Source: CAVVIG01 sp050249955
Lineage (GTDB): Bacteria; Acidobacteriota; Vicinamibacteria; Vicinamibacterales; CAVVIG01
DNA: 64,000 bases
Assembly (NCBI GenBank): GCA_050249955.1
Contig: JBFWPN010000010.1
Location: 124,001-188,000 of the forward strand
Reading direction: 5' to 3'
Shown: piece after piece, positions 47,554 through 56,145 of the stretch
How the letters are laid out: each line of letters begins with the position of its first letter
Position numbering within the stretch: the stretch's first letter is position 1
Notes under the pieces: generated by a model
What the model saw: the letters and a program-made list of their open reading frames with translations, nothing else
What the model was told of the DNA's origin: nothing
The model's database searches: none
Position numbers and translations under genes: made by a program

Positions 47554-48731
47554 TGCCGACAGCCATCCGCGATGTCGAACTGGACGACACCCGTCCGCTC
47601 ACCGGCCTGGACGGTTACGAGCGGTGCATGTGCGTCTTCCGCTGGCGGGGGACGGTCGTCGGACGCGGCCATGTGCCAGTGCGGAACGGTCGGGTGGACA
47701 CGCGGGCGATTGACGCGCGCGCGAGCCGTGCCCTCGGTCGCGATGCGTTGCGCGTGTGGCTCGAGGACACGCTCGGGTTCGACGGGCGTTCGCGGTTGAC
47801 GGTTGCCGAGCGACCTGCGGTGACCGTCGCGATCTGCACCCGGGACCGCCCTGACGATCTGCGGCGCACGCTTGCGGGCGTGAGTCGGCTCTCACCCGCG
47901 GCCGACGAGGTGCTCGTGGTCGACAATGCACCGTCCACCGACCGCACACGGGCGGTGGTGTCGCGGTGCGCCGGTGTCCGCTACGTGGTCGAATCGCGGC
48001 CCGGGCTGGACCGCGCCCGGAACCGCGCGATGCTCGAAGCTGCCGGTGCTGTGGTGGCCTTCACGGATGACGACGCGATACCGGACCCGGAGTGGCTGGA
48101 CGCGCTGGTGAGGAACTTTGCCGACCCCCGCGTGCTCGCCGTGAGCGGGCTGACGCTGCCGCTCGAACTGGAGACGCCGGCGCAGGAACGGTTCGAGGAG
48201 CACTGCGGCTTCGTGCGCGGGTTCCGGCGGCGCGTCTACGACGGCCGGGTGGACCATCCGCTGCAGGTGTCTGGCATCGGCGCGGGAGCGAACCTCGCCG
48301 TCCGCCGCGGTCTCACCACCCTGGTGGGGGCCTTCGACGAGCTGCTGGATGCCGGCACACCGGCCATGTCGGGCGGCGATCACGACATGTTCACCCGCAT
48401 TCTCGCCGCGGGCTACCGCATCGTCTACGAACCGCGGGCCGTGAGTCGCCATCGGCACCGCCGGACGGACGACGAACTGCATCGGGTGGTGAGAGGCTAT
48501 GGCACCGGCGTGGGCGCCATGTGGTTCGGACGCCTGGTGGGCCACCACGACCTCGGGGTGCTGCGACTCGCCTGGCGATGGTTCCGCCACGACCACCTGC
48601 CCCTGCTCCGGCGGCCCATGCGCCTGTTCAGGCCGGACGCACGCGATGCGCTGCGCCGCGCCGAACTCGCGGGTCTGCTGGGTGGACCTCTGGCCTGGCT
48701 GCGCGGTCGCCTCGGCGGGAGCCGGGTATGA
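47553..48731 (+). CDS. GT2 family glycosyltransferase with N-terminal extension (second of three)
   Basis: 392 residues from ATG 47553. About 85 residues with an all-beta-like look (FRWRGTVVGRGHVPVRNGRV) precede the GT-A core: ICTRDRPDDLRRTL, VVDNAPSTDRT, AFTDDDAIPD (metal motif) and GAFDELLDAGTPAMSGGDHD. The N-terminal extension is a small domain often found ahead of GT2 enzymes in exopolysaccharide loci. The C-terminal region is basic with several hydrophobic helices. Overlaps both neighbours (TGATG and ATGA), so it is translationally coupled. Confidence 0.86.
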   Translation: MPTAIRDVELDDTRPLTGLDGYERCMCVFRWRGTVVGRGHVPVRNGRVDTRAIDARASRALGRDALRVWLEDTLGFDGRSRLTVAERPAVTVAICTRDRPDDLRRTLAGVSRLSPAADEVLVVDNAPSTDRTRAVVSRCAGVRYVVESRPGLDRARNRAMLEAAGAVVAFTDDDAIPDPEWLDALVRNFADPRVLAVSGLTLPLELETPAQERFEEHCGFVRGFRRRVYDGRVDHPLQVSGIGAGANLAVRRGLTTLVGAFDELLDAGTPAMSGGDHDMFTRILAAGYRIVYEPRAVSRHRHRRTDDELHRVVRGYGTGVGAMWFGRLVGHHDLGVLRLAWRWFRHDHLPLLRRPMRLFRPDARDALRRAELAGLLGGPLAWLRGRLGGSRV

Positions 48732-50062
48732 GCACGGAACCGCTCGTGTCGATCGTCGTGCCCACGGTCGGTCGACACGCGTCCCTGATGCGCCTGCTCG
48801 CAGCGTTGTCCTGGCAGTCGAGCCCACCCCCCTTCGAGGTGATTGTCGTGATCGACGGTGTGGGTGGCACCGGTCTCGACGCGGTCCGCCTGCGCGACGC
48901 GTTTCCCTTCCACATTCGTCTGCTCGCCCTCGACCGTCCGTCTGGTGCGGGCGCTGCCCGGAATGCCGGTGCCGCCATCGCAGGGGCGCCGGTGCTGCTC
49001 TTCATGGACGATGATGTGGAGCCCGGGCCTGGCTGCGTGAGCGCACATAGCCGGGCGCACGTGCATGCGGCTGAGCTCCTCGGCGCGGGCGGTCTCGAGC
49101 CGCGGCCAGAGGTGGGCGGATACCTCGGTTCGGCGCTGGCCGGCTGGTGGGAGGCAATGAACGACCGGCTCCTCGACCCCCGGCACCGTTTCACGTTCAG
49201 GGACGTGCTCGCCGGCCACTGCTCGATCAGGCGCGACACCTTCGAGGCGCTCGGCGGGTTCGACGAGACGCTGCGGTGCCACGAGGATTTCGACCTGGGG
49301 TATCGCGCCATCCGCGCGGGTGTCGAGGTCAGGTTCGTTCCTGGCGCCGACGGAGTCCACCACGACGGGTCCGACCTCACGCGGATTCTTCGGCGGAAGC
49401 ACGCGGAGGGGCGAGCGAGCGTGCAACTCGCCCGCAAGCATCGGGAGCTTCTCACCGCGCTGCCGATGGGACGGCCGCTGGCGCCCGGTCGTGCCGCGCG
49501 CGCGATGTTCACGCTGGCCATGCGTGCGTCACGGCCTGCGGACCGCGTCGTCACGGCGGCCGCGGAGGCCGCACTGTGGACCCTCGAGCGCGCGTCGATG
49601 CGGGACAAGTGGCGGCTCGTGCTCGATCGTGCGATGGACTACTGGTACTGGCGGGGCGTGCGCGAGGAGGCGATGTCGGAAGTAGCCGTTCGGTCCTATC
49701 GCGACGCACCGCCTCCCTGCACCGGGGCGATGCCGGACGTGGACCTCTCAGCCGGCCTCTCCGCTGTCGAGCAGCAGCTGGACGAGATGCGGCCCGGGGC
49801 GATTCGCATTCGGTTCCACGGTCACCTGGTCGGGGAACTGCCGGCGGTGGCCGGTGCGGAGCCGCTGCGAGGGGTGCACCTGCGGCCCCTGCTGCTGGAG
49901 TGCTTTGCCGACGGCCTGGTGCGTGCGTCGGCGCGGGCCGGAGTGCTCCCGGCGGTATTCCGGCAGGCGGCCGGTGTCGATCTCGACACGGTTGATTGTC
50001 CGCCGCAGGTCGGCGGGATCCGCGTCAGCCGCCCGCGTGAAGGTCGTGGACTGTCGCACTGA
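48728..50062 (+). CDS. GT2 family glycosyltransferase with C-terminal extension (third of three)
   Basis: 444 residues from the ATG in an ATGA overlap. GT-A motifs: VSIVVPTVGRHASLM, GAGAARNAGAAIAG, LFMDDDVEPG (metal motif) and GGFDETLRCHEDFDLGYR. Residues beyond about 300 are an extra region (MDYWYWRGVREEA, then IRIRFHGHLVGELPAV) of unknown fold. The 3' end overlaps the convergent ABC ATPase gene by 38 bases, which is unusual in this window. It probably works with the two preceding glycosyltransferases on a glycan exported by the adjacent Wzm/Wzt pair. Confidence 0.86.
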   Translation: MSTEPLVSIVVPTVGRHASLMRLLAALSWQSSPPPFEVIVVIDGVGGTGLDAVRLRDAFPFHIRLLALDRPSGAGAARNAGAAIAGAPVLLFMDDDVEPGPGCVSAHSRAHVHAAELLGAGGLEPRPEVGGYLGSALAGWWEAMNDRLLDPRHRFTFRDVLAGHCSIRRDTFEALGGFDETLRCHEDFDLGYRAIRAGVEVRFVPGADGVHHDGSDLTRILRRKHAEGRASVQLARKHRELLTALPMGRPLAPGRAARAMFTLAMRASRPADRVVTAAAEAALWTLERASMRDKWRLVLDRAMDYWYWRGVREEAMSEVAVRSYRDAPPPCTGAMPDVDLSAGLSAVEQQLDEMRPGAIRIRFHGHLVGELPAVAGAEPLRGVHLRPLLLECFADGLVRASARAGVLPAVFRQAAGVDLDTVDCPPQVGGIRVSRPREGRGLSH

Positions 50063-51173
50063 ACGGGATGACCATCGGACCCTGTGAGGCGTCGGTGTCC
50101 GGCGTATGGACGTGCAGCGTGGTGCCCCCATCCCACCAGTCGAGTGGCTGCCCGGTGCGTGCGTCGCGAAGGACCGCGGCGACGTAGTACGTGCCGGGCA
50201 CCAGCGGCAGGGTGGGAATGGTGAACGCGACGGCGCCGGCGGGTCGGGCCGGCGTGAAGGTGAACGCCAGCGTGGCCAGGCGCGTATGCCCGTCCGCGCC
50301 ATGGATGGAGACCTCGGTCGCCACCGGCGTGCCGCGGGTAGGCGAGTCCCACACCACACGCACCTGCAGGCTGTCGCCGGCGGGAAGCGCGGACACCTCC
50401 GCTCCTGCACGGTCGTGCAGCGTGAGCGTCCGCACCGTGATGCCGTCGGCGGGGCGGTCGTCCTGGCCGCGCTCCTTCTGAGCACGCACGATGCGGCGGT
50501 GGTACGCGGCCACGACGTCTGCCGGCAGACCGATTGTGACGAGACGCCCGCGGTCCAGCAGCAGCGCGGTGTCGCACAGTTGCTGCACGGCCGACAGGTC
50601 GTGCGAGATGAGGACGAGCGTGGTCCCCTGCGCGCGAAGTTCGCGGATGCGCTGCAGGCAACGAGCCTGGAACTCGGCGTCGCCCACCGCCAGCACTTCG
50701 TCCACCAGCAGAACGTCCGGCGACAGGTGGGCCGCCACGGCGAAACCGAGCCGCACATACATGCCGGACGAGTACCACTTCACCGGCGTGTCGATGAACC
50801 GCTCGACCCCGGCAAAGGCGACGATGCGCTCGAACCGCTCGGCGATCTCGCGACGGCGCATCCCCAGGATGGCGCCGCTCAGGAACACGTTCTCGCGGCC
50901 GGTCAGTTCCGGATGAAAGCCCGATCCCACCTCGATGAGCGCCGAGAGCACGCCACGGATTGTGATTCGTCCGCGGGTCGGCGCGGTGATGCCGGCAAGC
51001 AGCTTCATCAGCGTGCTCTTGCCTGCGCCGTTTGGGCCGACGACGCCGAGCGCCGTGCCGCGCGGGATTTCGAAGCTCAGGTTGTCGAGCGCGAGGAAGC
51101 GCACGGCCGATCGACGCGTGCCGAGGCGGTACTCCTTGCTGACCGCCTCCACCCGGACGTCCGCCACGTTCAT
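50025..51173 (-). CDS. wzt: Wzt-type ABC transporter ATPase with C-terminal carbohydrate-recognition-like domain
   Basis: 382 residues. ABC ATPase: Walker A GPNGAGKST (about 44-52), signature YSSGMYVRLGFA (about 131) and Walker B LLVDEVLAVGD (about 154). Residues 255-382 are a beta-sandwich-like extension (VRVVWDSPTRGTPVATEV, then TFTPARPAGAVAFTIPTLPL), like the Wzt C-terminal domain that recognises capped O-antigen or teichoic polymers. With the permease (four-base overlap, ATGA) it forms an ABC-2 exporter for a finished polysaccharide across the inner membrane. Adjacent GT2 genes would build the substrate. Confidence 0.92.
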   Translation of the reverse strand: MNVADVRVEAVSKEYRLGTRRSAVRFLALDNLSFEIPRGTALGVVGPNGAGKSTLMKLLAGITAPTRGRITIRGVLSALIEVGSGFHPELTGRENVFLSGAILGMRRREIAERFERIVAFAGVERFIDTPVKWYSSGMYVRLGFAVAAHLSPDVLLVDEVLAVGDAEFQARCLQRIRELRAQGTTLVLISHDLSAVQQLCDTALLLDRGRLVTIGLPADVVAAYHRRIVRAQKERGQDDRPADGITVRTLTLHDRAGAEVSALPAGDSLQVRVVWDSPTRGTPVATEVSIHGADGHTRLATLAFTFTPARPAGAVAFTIPTLPLVPGTYYVAAVLRDARTGQPLDWWDGGTTLHVHTPDTDASQGPMVIPFSATVHDLHAGG

Positions 51174-52033
51174 ACGACGTCCGCCATCGTCGCCTCGGCG
51201 TACTTGAAGCAGGCGTAGGCGACCGGGAGGAGCAGCAGCGTGACCATGGCTGCTGCGACGAGGGCTTGCACGTCGGGAGCGGTGCCGAGCACCGTGCCGC
51301 GCCGGAACGTGTCGACGATGCCGGCCATGGGATTGAGGGTGTAGAGCGCGAACGCCCAGGGAGGCAGCGTTGCCCGCGCGAGCGACATTGGGTACACGAC
51401 CGGGCTGGCGAACATCCAGACCTGCAGCAGCACCGGCACGGCCAGGCCGACGTCGCGATGCCGGACGTGGATCGCCGAGAGCAGGAGTCCCGTGGCGACC
51501 AGCCAGAGGCCCAGCAGGGCGGTGGCGAGCAGCGCCCAGATGGCGGCGCTGGTGGGAGGCACCCGGTACCAGAGCATCAGGAGTCCGAGGACGCCCGTGG
51601 CCAGCGCGGCGTCGACGAGTGCGGCGACCGCGTAGGTGAGCGGCAGGATCTCCCTCGGGAATGCCACCCTGGTAAGGAGCGCCGCGTGACCGGTGAGCGA
51701 CGTCGTCATGGTCGCGAGCCCGGACGCGAAGGCGGTCCACGGGGCCAGTGCCGCGAAAGCGAACAGCGCGTACGGAATCCCTTCACCCGGCGCATTGCCG
51801 AGCAGGGTGAACACTGCGGTGAACGCGAGCATCATGGCGAACGGCTGGAGGACGGCCCAGAGCAGGCCGAGGCGGGTCTGCTTGTAGCGGACGCTGAGGC
51901 GATGCGCGCAGAGTGTGAGGAAGAGATCGCCGAAGCCGGCCAGTCGGCGCACGCCTGCACCGAGGTGCAGCCCGGACGATGGAGGCTCCAGGATGGTGAT
52001 GGGCCGATCACGTTCGCGGAGTTCTGGACGCAC
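51170..52033 (-). CDS. wzm: Wzm-type ABC-2 permease
   Basis: 287 residues from GTG 52033; a TTG at 52096 would add 21 residues. Six or so transmembrane segments begin after an interface helix (FLTLCAHRLSVRYKQTRLGLLWAVLQ), which is the typical coupling motif of Wzm/TagG permeases, with RDV replaced by AHRL. It pairs with the overlapping ATPase. The GTG start is preferred because it begins with RPELRERDRPITILEPP, matching the usual N-terminus of these permeases. Confidence 0.88.
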   Translation of the reverse strand: MRPELRERDRPITILEPPSSGLHLGAGVRRLAGFGDLFLTLCAHRLSVRYKQTRLGLLWAVLQPFAMMLAFTAVFTLLGNAPGEGIPYALFAFAALAPWTAFASGLATMTTSLTGHAALLTRVAFPREILPLTYAVAALVDAALATGVLGLLMLWYRVPPTSAAIWALLATALLGLWLVATGLLLSAIHVRHRDVGLAVPVLLQVWMFASPVVYPMSLARATLPPWAFALYTLNPMAGIVDTFRRGTVLGTAPDVQALVAAAMVTLLLLPVAYACFKYAEATMADVV

Positions 52034-52264
52034 AGCGACGGACCGTGCATCGCAAGGCAGGTGCCACCTTGACTTGCCTGTCGTGCTGGTGAACAATCCG
52101 GGTCCAGTGTTCTCCGCTCACCTGATGTGTTGTCGTCCCTGTTGCGCGCCGGCGGCGTGTCGCTGCGCGTGTATCGGGCCGACGACTGGCTGGTGAGAGG
52201 CATCCCTCCGTAGACACCCTTCTACAGATCTTCCTGCTTCTCACGGTCATCGTTCGGCTGCGTT

Positions 52265-54895
52265 GTGCAACGGACCGATAACCGAGTGGAGAAGCGTGTG
52301 TCTTGGAACGTCAGGCGTGCAGTTGCGTTGGTGTTTTTCGGCCTCCTCGCGCGAGCGAGTGCCCCGGGCCTCCTCGCCCAGTCGAGCACCGGTGCTGTCG
52401 CCGGCGTCGTGAAGGACGTCAACGGCGGTGTGCTGCCCGGCGTGACCATCCGGATCGTCAACACGGCATCCGGGGCCGGGGTAGACGCCGTGACGGACGG
52501 TGCGGGCGAGTACAGCGTGCCCTCGCTCGTGCCAGGCACCTACCGGGTCGAGGCCACCCTCGACGGCTTCGAGACGGCGTCGCAGCAGGTGGCGGTGTCC
52601 TCGGGTTCCGCGCGAGCCGACCTGACCCTCGAGCCCTCGCGGCTGACCGAGTCGGTCGTGGTGACGGCCCGCCGTGTGGAGGAAGTGGCGCAGGAGGTGC
52701 CGATCCCGGTGTCGGTGATCCGCGGCGACCTGGTGGCCGATGCGGGCGCATTCAACGTGAACCGCATGAAGGAAATGCTGCCCACCGTGCAGTTCTACTC
52801 GACCAACCCGCGCAACTCGGCGATCAACATCCGCGGGCTCGGGGCGCCGTTCGGGCTCACGAACGACGGCATTGAACCGGGTGTCGGGCTGTACATCGAC
52901 GGCGTGTTCTTCGCGAGGCCGGCAGCCGCCACGCTCGACTTCCTGGACGTGGAGCAGGTCGAGGTGCTGCGTGGCCCCCAGGGCACGCTCTTCGGCAAGA
53001 ACACCACGGCCGGGGCCATCAACGTGACGACGCGGAAGCCGAGCTTCACGCCGGCGGTCGAGGCCGAGATGAACGTCGGCAACTTCGGCTTCTCGCAGGC
53101 GAAGGCGTCGATCACCGGCCCGCTCGTGACGAACGTGGCGGGGCGGCTGTCGTTCTCGGGTACGCAGCGCGACGGCACGCTGTTCAACGCGAAGACCGGC
53201 AACGACGTCAACGACATGAACAACCTGGGCGTGCGCGGACAGGTGATGTTCGCGCCGTCGGACCGGATTGCGGTGACCTTCTCCGCAGACCGCACACGCC
53301 AGCGCGTGAAAGGCAACACGCAGGTGCCGGCCGGGGTCGCCCCGACGCTGCGCCCCGCGAACCGGCAGTGGCCGGCCATTGCGGCAGACCTGAACTACGC
53401 GCCCCCGAGCTACAACGCGTTCGATCGGCTGACGGACGTCGACACGCCGATCCGCTCATACCAGGACCTCGGCGGCGCGGCCGTCAACGTCGACTGGAAG
53501 GTCGGGCCCGGGCGGCTCACGTCCACGACCGCGTGGCGGTTCTGGGACTGGAATCCGTCGAACGATCGCGACTTCATCGGTCTGCCGATCACCACCGTGT
53601 CAGCCGCTCCATCGCGTCAGACGCAGTGGACACAGGAGGTCCGCTACGCCGGCGACCTCTCGAAGACCGTGAACTTCGTGGCGGGGGCGTTCTTCTTCAC
53701 GCAGAACCTCGACTCTGCGCCCTCGTTCGGGCAGGAGCAGGGCAGTGCCGCCGCACGGGTGCTGCTGGCGCCCGGCGCCAACGCGTCCACCCCGAGCCTG
53801 CTGGACGGATACGGATTCCGTCAGTTCCTGCAGTACGACAACACGAGCGCGGCGCTGTTCGGGCAGGTGGAGTGGTCGGTGACCGATCGCCTGCGCGTGC
53901 TCCCTGGGCTGCGGCTCAACTACGACACGAAGGCCGTGAACTTCAACCAGCAGGTGTACGGCGGCCTGCAGACCACGACGCCGGCGCTGCTGGCGCTGCA
54001 GCGATCGGTGCTGGCACCCCAGGCGTACACCGCGGACGTGGACGACACGAACGTCTCGGGGCAGGGCACGGTGGCGTTCAGAGCGTCGGACCGTGTGAAC
54101 ACGTACGCCACCTACGCCACCAGCTTCAAGTCGGTCGGACTGAACCTGAACGGTGTGCCGACCGACGCGCAGGACCGGCCAGTGCTGTCGGCCGCCACGG
54201 TGAAGCCCGAGGACGTGCGTCACATCGAAGCCGGCATCAAGACGGAGCCGGCGCGCGGGGTGACCGCGAACGTGGCCTTCTACGACACGCAGATCACGGA
54301 CTTCCAGGCGCAGGTGGTCAATGCCGGCGTTGGCGTGCTCCGTGGCTACCTGGCGAACGCCGACAAGGTGCGTGTCCGCGGTCTGGAGTTCGACGGGAGC
54401 GCGGCCTTCGGCAAACGCCTCTCGCTGTATGCGGCCGCGGCGTTCACCGACGGCACGTACGTCTCGTTCATCGACGCGCCGCCTCCGCTCGAGGAGACCG
54501 GCGGCCCGCAGGTGAAGGACATCTCCGGTTCGCGCCTGCCGGGCATCTCGAAGAGCGCCATCTCATTCGGCGGCGAGTGGGTGGAGAACGGGGCGTTCCT
54601 CGGGCGCGGCGGGCAGTTCTTCACCGCATTCGACACGAGCTACCGGTCTTCGTTCTCGTCGTCTGCGACGCCGTCGGCGTACCTCGTGGTCGACGGCTAC
54701 ATCCTCGTGAACGCACGCGTCGGCTTCCGCGCCTCAGAGGGGTGGACGCTGTCGGTGTGGGGACGGAACCTCTTCGATCGCGACTACTACGACCTGCTCT
54801 CCGCGGCACCAGGGAACTCGGGGCTCTACGTCGGCCAGCCTGGGGATCCCCGCACTGTCGGGGTGACGCTTCGCCTGACCTTCAGGAGCCGGTGA
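52265..54895 (+). CDS. TonB-dependent receptor with N-terminal regulatory-like domain
   Basis: 876 residues from a GTG at 52265; GTG 52298 (GGAGAAG upstream) is a likely alternative giving a cleaner signal peptide (ending LLAQ). Domains: carboxypeptidase-regulatory-like sandwich (GAVAGVVKDVNGGVLPGVTI), TonB-box-like ESVVVTARR, a plug with NIRGLGAPFG and VEVLRGPQGTLFGKNTTAGAINV, and a 22-strand barrel ending LRLTFRSR. The plug closely follows siderophore/maltodextrin-type receptors (IRG plus RGPQGTLFG), so it is a transporting receptor with unknown ligand. It starts 231 bases from the divergent permease gene. Confidence 0.9.
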   Translation: MQRTDNRVEKRVSWNVRRAVALVFFGLLARASAPGLLAQSSTGAVAGVVKDVNGGVLPGVTIRIVNTASGAGVDAVTDGAGEYSVPSLVPGTYRVEATLDGFETASQQVAVSSGSARADLTLEPSRLTESVVVTARRVEEVAQEVPIPVSVIRGDLVADAGAFNVNRMKEMLPTVQFYSTNPRNSAINIRGLGAPFGLTNDGIEPGVGLYIDGVFFARPAAATLDFLDVEQVEVLRGPQGTLFGKNTTAGAINVTTRKPSFTPAVEAEMNVGNFGFSQAKASITGPLVTNVAGRLSFSGTQRDGTLFNAKTGNDVNDMNNLGVRGQVMFAPSDRIAVTFSADRTRQRVKGNTQVPAGVAPTLRPANRQWPAIAADLNYAPPSYNAFDRLTDVDTPIRSYQDLGGAAVNVDWKVGPGRLTSTTAWRFWDWNPSNDRDFIGLPITTVSAAPSRQTQWTQEVRYAGDLSKTVNFVAGAFFFTQNLDSAPSFGQEQGSAAARVLLAPGANASTPSLLDGYGFRQFLQYDNTSAALFGQVEWSVTDRLRVLPGLRLNYDTKAVNFNQQVYGGLQTTTPALLALQRSVLAPQAYTADVDDTNVSGQGTVAFRASDRVNTYATYATSFKSVGLNLNGVPTDAQDRPVLSAATVKPEDVRHIEAGIKTEPARGVTANVAFYDTQITDFQAQVVNAGVGVLRGYLANADKVRVRGLEFDGSAAFGKRLSLYAAAAFTDGTYVSFIDAPPPLEETGGPQVKDISGSRLPGISKSAISFGGEWVENGAFLGRGGQFFTAFDTSYRSSFSSSATPSAYLVVDGYILVNARVGFRASEGWTLSVWGRNLFDRDYYDLLSAAPGNSGLYVGQPGDPRTVGVTLRLTFRSR

Positions 54896-55022
54896 GGTTC
54901 GCGAGGGTGGGGGCGGCGGGCGTGTGAGCGGATGGTAATCGGGTAATTGCAGGCAACCGGGTGCACCGGTCTCGGCGTCTGCCGGACCGGCGGGTTATAG
55001 TGCTTCTGCGACAGGACAGGAC

Positions 55023-55931
55023 ATGGACGTGCAGATGGTATGGCTGGGAGCGATCACGCTCCTGGCGGCGACAGTCAACGGCGCGCTCGGCTACGGGTTC
55101 TCCTCGATCACCGTACCGCTGGCGCTGCTGTTCCTCTCGAACCGTGTCCTCAACCCCGCGCTGATCCTGATCGAGGTCCCGCTCAACGCCTACGTGCTGT
55201 GGGTGAACCGGGCGTCGCTCGGGCCGGTGTGGCGCCGTGTGACGCCGATGATCATCGGACTCGTGCCCGGCATCATCGCGGGCACCTTCATGGTGTCGGC
55301 GGTCAGTCCCGACTGGCTGAAGCTCTACACCTACGTCGTCCTGCTGCCGCTCATCCTGCTCCAGGCCGCCGGCTTCCGGCGGCCGATCAAGGCAGAGCGC
55401 AGCGCCGGGCTCGTCTTCGGCGCCGGTGTGGGCGTGCTGTATTCGGTGACGACGATCTCCGGGCCGCCGCTGGCCATTGCCCTGAACAACCAGGGGCTCG
55501 AGAAGCGCGAGTTCCGTGCCGCGCTCGGCGTCGTGCGCCTGGCCGAGTCGTCGATGACGGCGATCGCCTACACCTACGCGGGCCTGTTCTCCGAACCGAG
55601 CTTCGCGCTGGTGCCCTGGATCGTGCCCAGCGTGGCCATCGGCGTGCCGCTCGGCGCCCAGATCATCCAGCGCCTTCGTCCGGAGACGTTCCGCCGGATT
55701 TGCATGAGCTTCGACGCGTGGGTCGTGGCCTTCGGCCTCTCGAAGCTGATCCACGACCTGCAGATCGTCCCCAGCAACGCGGCGTACCTCCTGCTGGCGG
55801 CCACGGTCATCCTGGACGGTGGACTGCTGTACCGCTTCTTCAACATCGTCCAGGCACAGGAAGCCCGTCCGGCGGAGCCGGGCTACGCCCCGGCCACGCC
55901 GGCCCAGCCCGACCGTGGTGGAGCGGTTTGA
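55023..55931 (+). CDS. TauE/SafE family anion transporter, candidate sulfate/sulfite carrier
   Basis: 302 residues with about eight hydrophobic helices in two repeats. The family signature region LAATVNGALGYGFSSITVPLALLF and the second-half TTISGPPLAIALNNQGLEK are clear. TauE/SafE members carry sulfite, sulfoacetate and related sulfur compounds. The location directly before cysD-cysN supports a role in sulfur supply. A TATAGT at 54996-55001 is its likely -10, and AGGACA precedes the ATG. Confidence 0.88.
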   Translation: MDVQMVWLGAITLLAATVNGALGYGFSSITVPLALLFLSNRVLNPALILIEVPLNAYVLWVNRASLGPVWRRVTPMIIGLVPGIIAGTFMVSAVSPDWLKLYTYVVLLPLILLQAAGFRRPIKAERSAGLVFGAGVGVLYSVTTISGPPLAIALNNQGLEKREFRAALGVVRLAESSMTAIAYTYAGLFSEPSFALVPWIVPSVAIGVPLGAQIIQRLRPETFRRICMSFDAWVVAFGLSKLIHDLQIVPSNAAYLLLAATVILDGGLLYRFFNIVQAQEARPAEPGYAPATPAQPDRGGAV

Positions 55932-55957
55932 CTTCCACCACCGGGAATTGCTACATA
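55928..55957 (+). promoter_or_regulatory. Putative promoter TTGACT-N18-TACATA for the cys leader
   Basis: TTGACT (55928-55933, overlapping the TauE stop) is followed after 18 bases by TACATA (55952-55957), in the only A+T-rich patch of the gap. Transcription would start about 55963-55966, three to six bases before the ATG of the cysteine-rich leader ORF, so the leader would have almost no 5' untranslated region and no Shine-Dalgarno. The -10 lacks the usual final T, so the call is tentative. Confidence 0.45.
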
Positions 55958-55968
55958 TCTATGCGCTG

Positions 55969-56064
55969 ATGCGGACGATCACGGCCTGTTGCTGCGCGTG
56001 TTGTTGTACGGCCCTTTCGGGTCCCGTGCTGCATGGTCGTGTCTCGAGGCAAGCCGTCCGCTGA
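55969..56064 (+). CDS. Cysteine-rich leader peptide (CCC-A-CCC), attenuator of cysDN
   Basis: 31 codons from ATG 55969 to TGA 56062-56064. Six of residues 7-13 are cysteine (CCCACCC), in a genome region where cysteine is otherwise rare. The rest (TALSGPVLHGRVSRQAVR) is unremarkable, as expected of a leader whose only function is to be translated. The Cys codons (55987-56007) lie about 90 bases before an intrinsic terminator that stands just ahead of cysD. This is the layout of ribosome-mediated transcription attenuation: shortage of charged Cys-tRNA stalls the ribosome here. Short poly-cysteine leader ORFs that are leaderless are described in mycobacteria. An ATG-CGC-TGA mini-ORF (55961-55969) overlaps its ATG. 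Confidence 0.78.
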   Translation: MRTITACCCACCCTALSGPVLHGRVSRQAVR

Positions 56065-56108
56065 ATCCACCGATTCAACGGCATCATCCGACCAGGAGCC
56101 CGGGGACC
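56010..56108 (+). promoter_or_regulatory. Predicted antiterminator fold competing with the cysD terminator
   Basis: Four nested pairings span this stretch: GGTCCC 56020-56025 with GGGACC 56103-56108; TGGTCG 56034-56039 with CGACCA 56089-56094; GCCGT 56053-56057 with ACGGC 56078-56082; TGAATC 56062-56067 with GATTCA 56072-56077 (loop CACC). The outermost pairing uses the 5' arm and loop of the terminator, so the two folds exclude each other. The innermost stem contains the leader stop codon, so a ribosome that finishes the leader would melt it, while one stalled on the Cys codons would not. A short alternative hairpin (56010-56014 with 56019-56023) could hold GGTCCC when not needed. These pairings were found by eye; no energy was computed. 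Confidence 0.55.
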
Positions 56109-56131
56109 TTCCCCGGGCTTTTTGTTTTTTT
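56097..56131 (+). terminator. Intrinsic terminator upstream of cysD (attenuator)
   Basis: A nine-base-pair stem (56097-56105 with 56111-56119, all but the outer A-T pair are G-C) with loop ACCTT, followed by a run of 12 T interrupted by one G (56119-56131). This is the strongest terminator seen in the window, and it lies between a leader ORF and the gene it precedes (cysD at 56146, AGGG ribosome-binding site at 56134-56137). It would stop transcription unless the antiterminator forms. Confidence 0.92.
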
Positions 56132-56145
56132 CCAGGGTTTACGCC

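Noticed and set aside
52212..52226. GTAGA...TCTAC inverted repeat before the TonB receptor as a terminator or operator
   Set aside because: Only five base pairs and no T tract; expected by chance in a gap of this length.
55961..55969. ATG-CGC-TGA two-residue ORF just before the Cys leader as an element of its own
   Set aside because: Too short to judge. It may assist re-initiation at the overlapping ATG but nothing in the sequence supports a function.
56122..56145. Upstream TTG start for cysD giving eight extra residues
   Set aside because: The extension is encoded by the terminator T-run. ATG 56146 has an AGGG ribosome-binding site at proper spacing and fits the known N-terminus.
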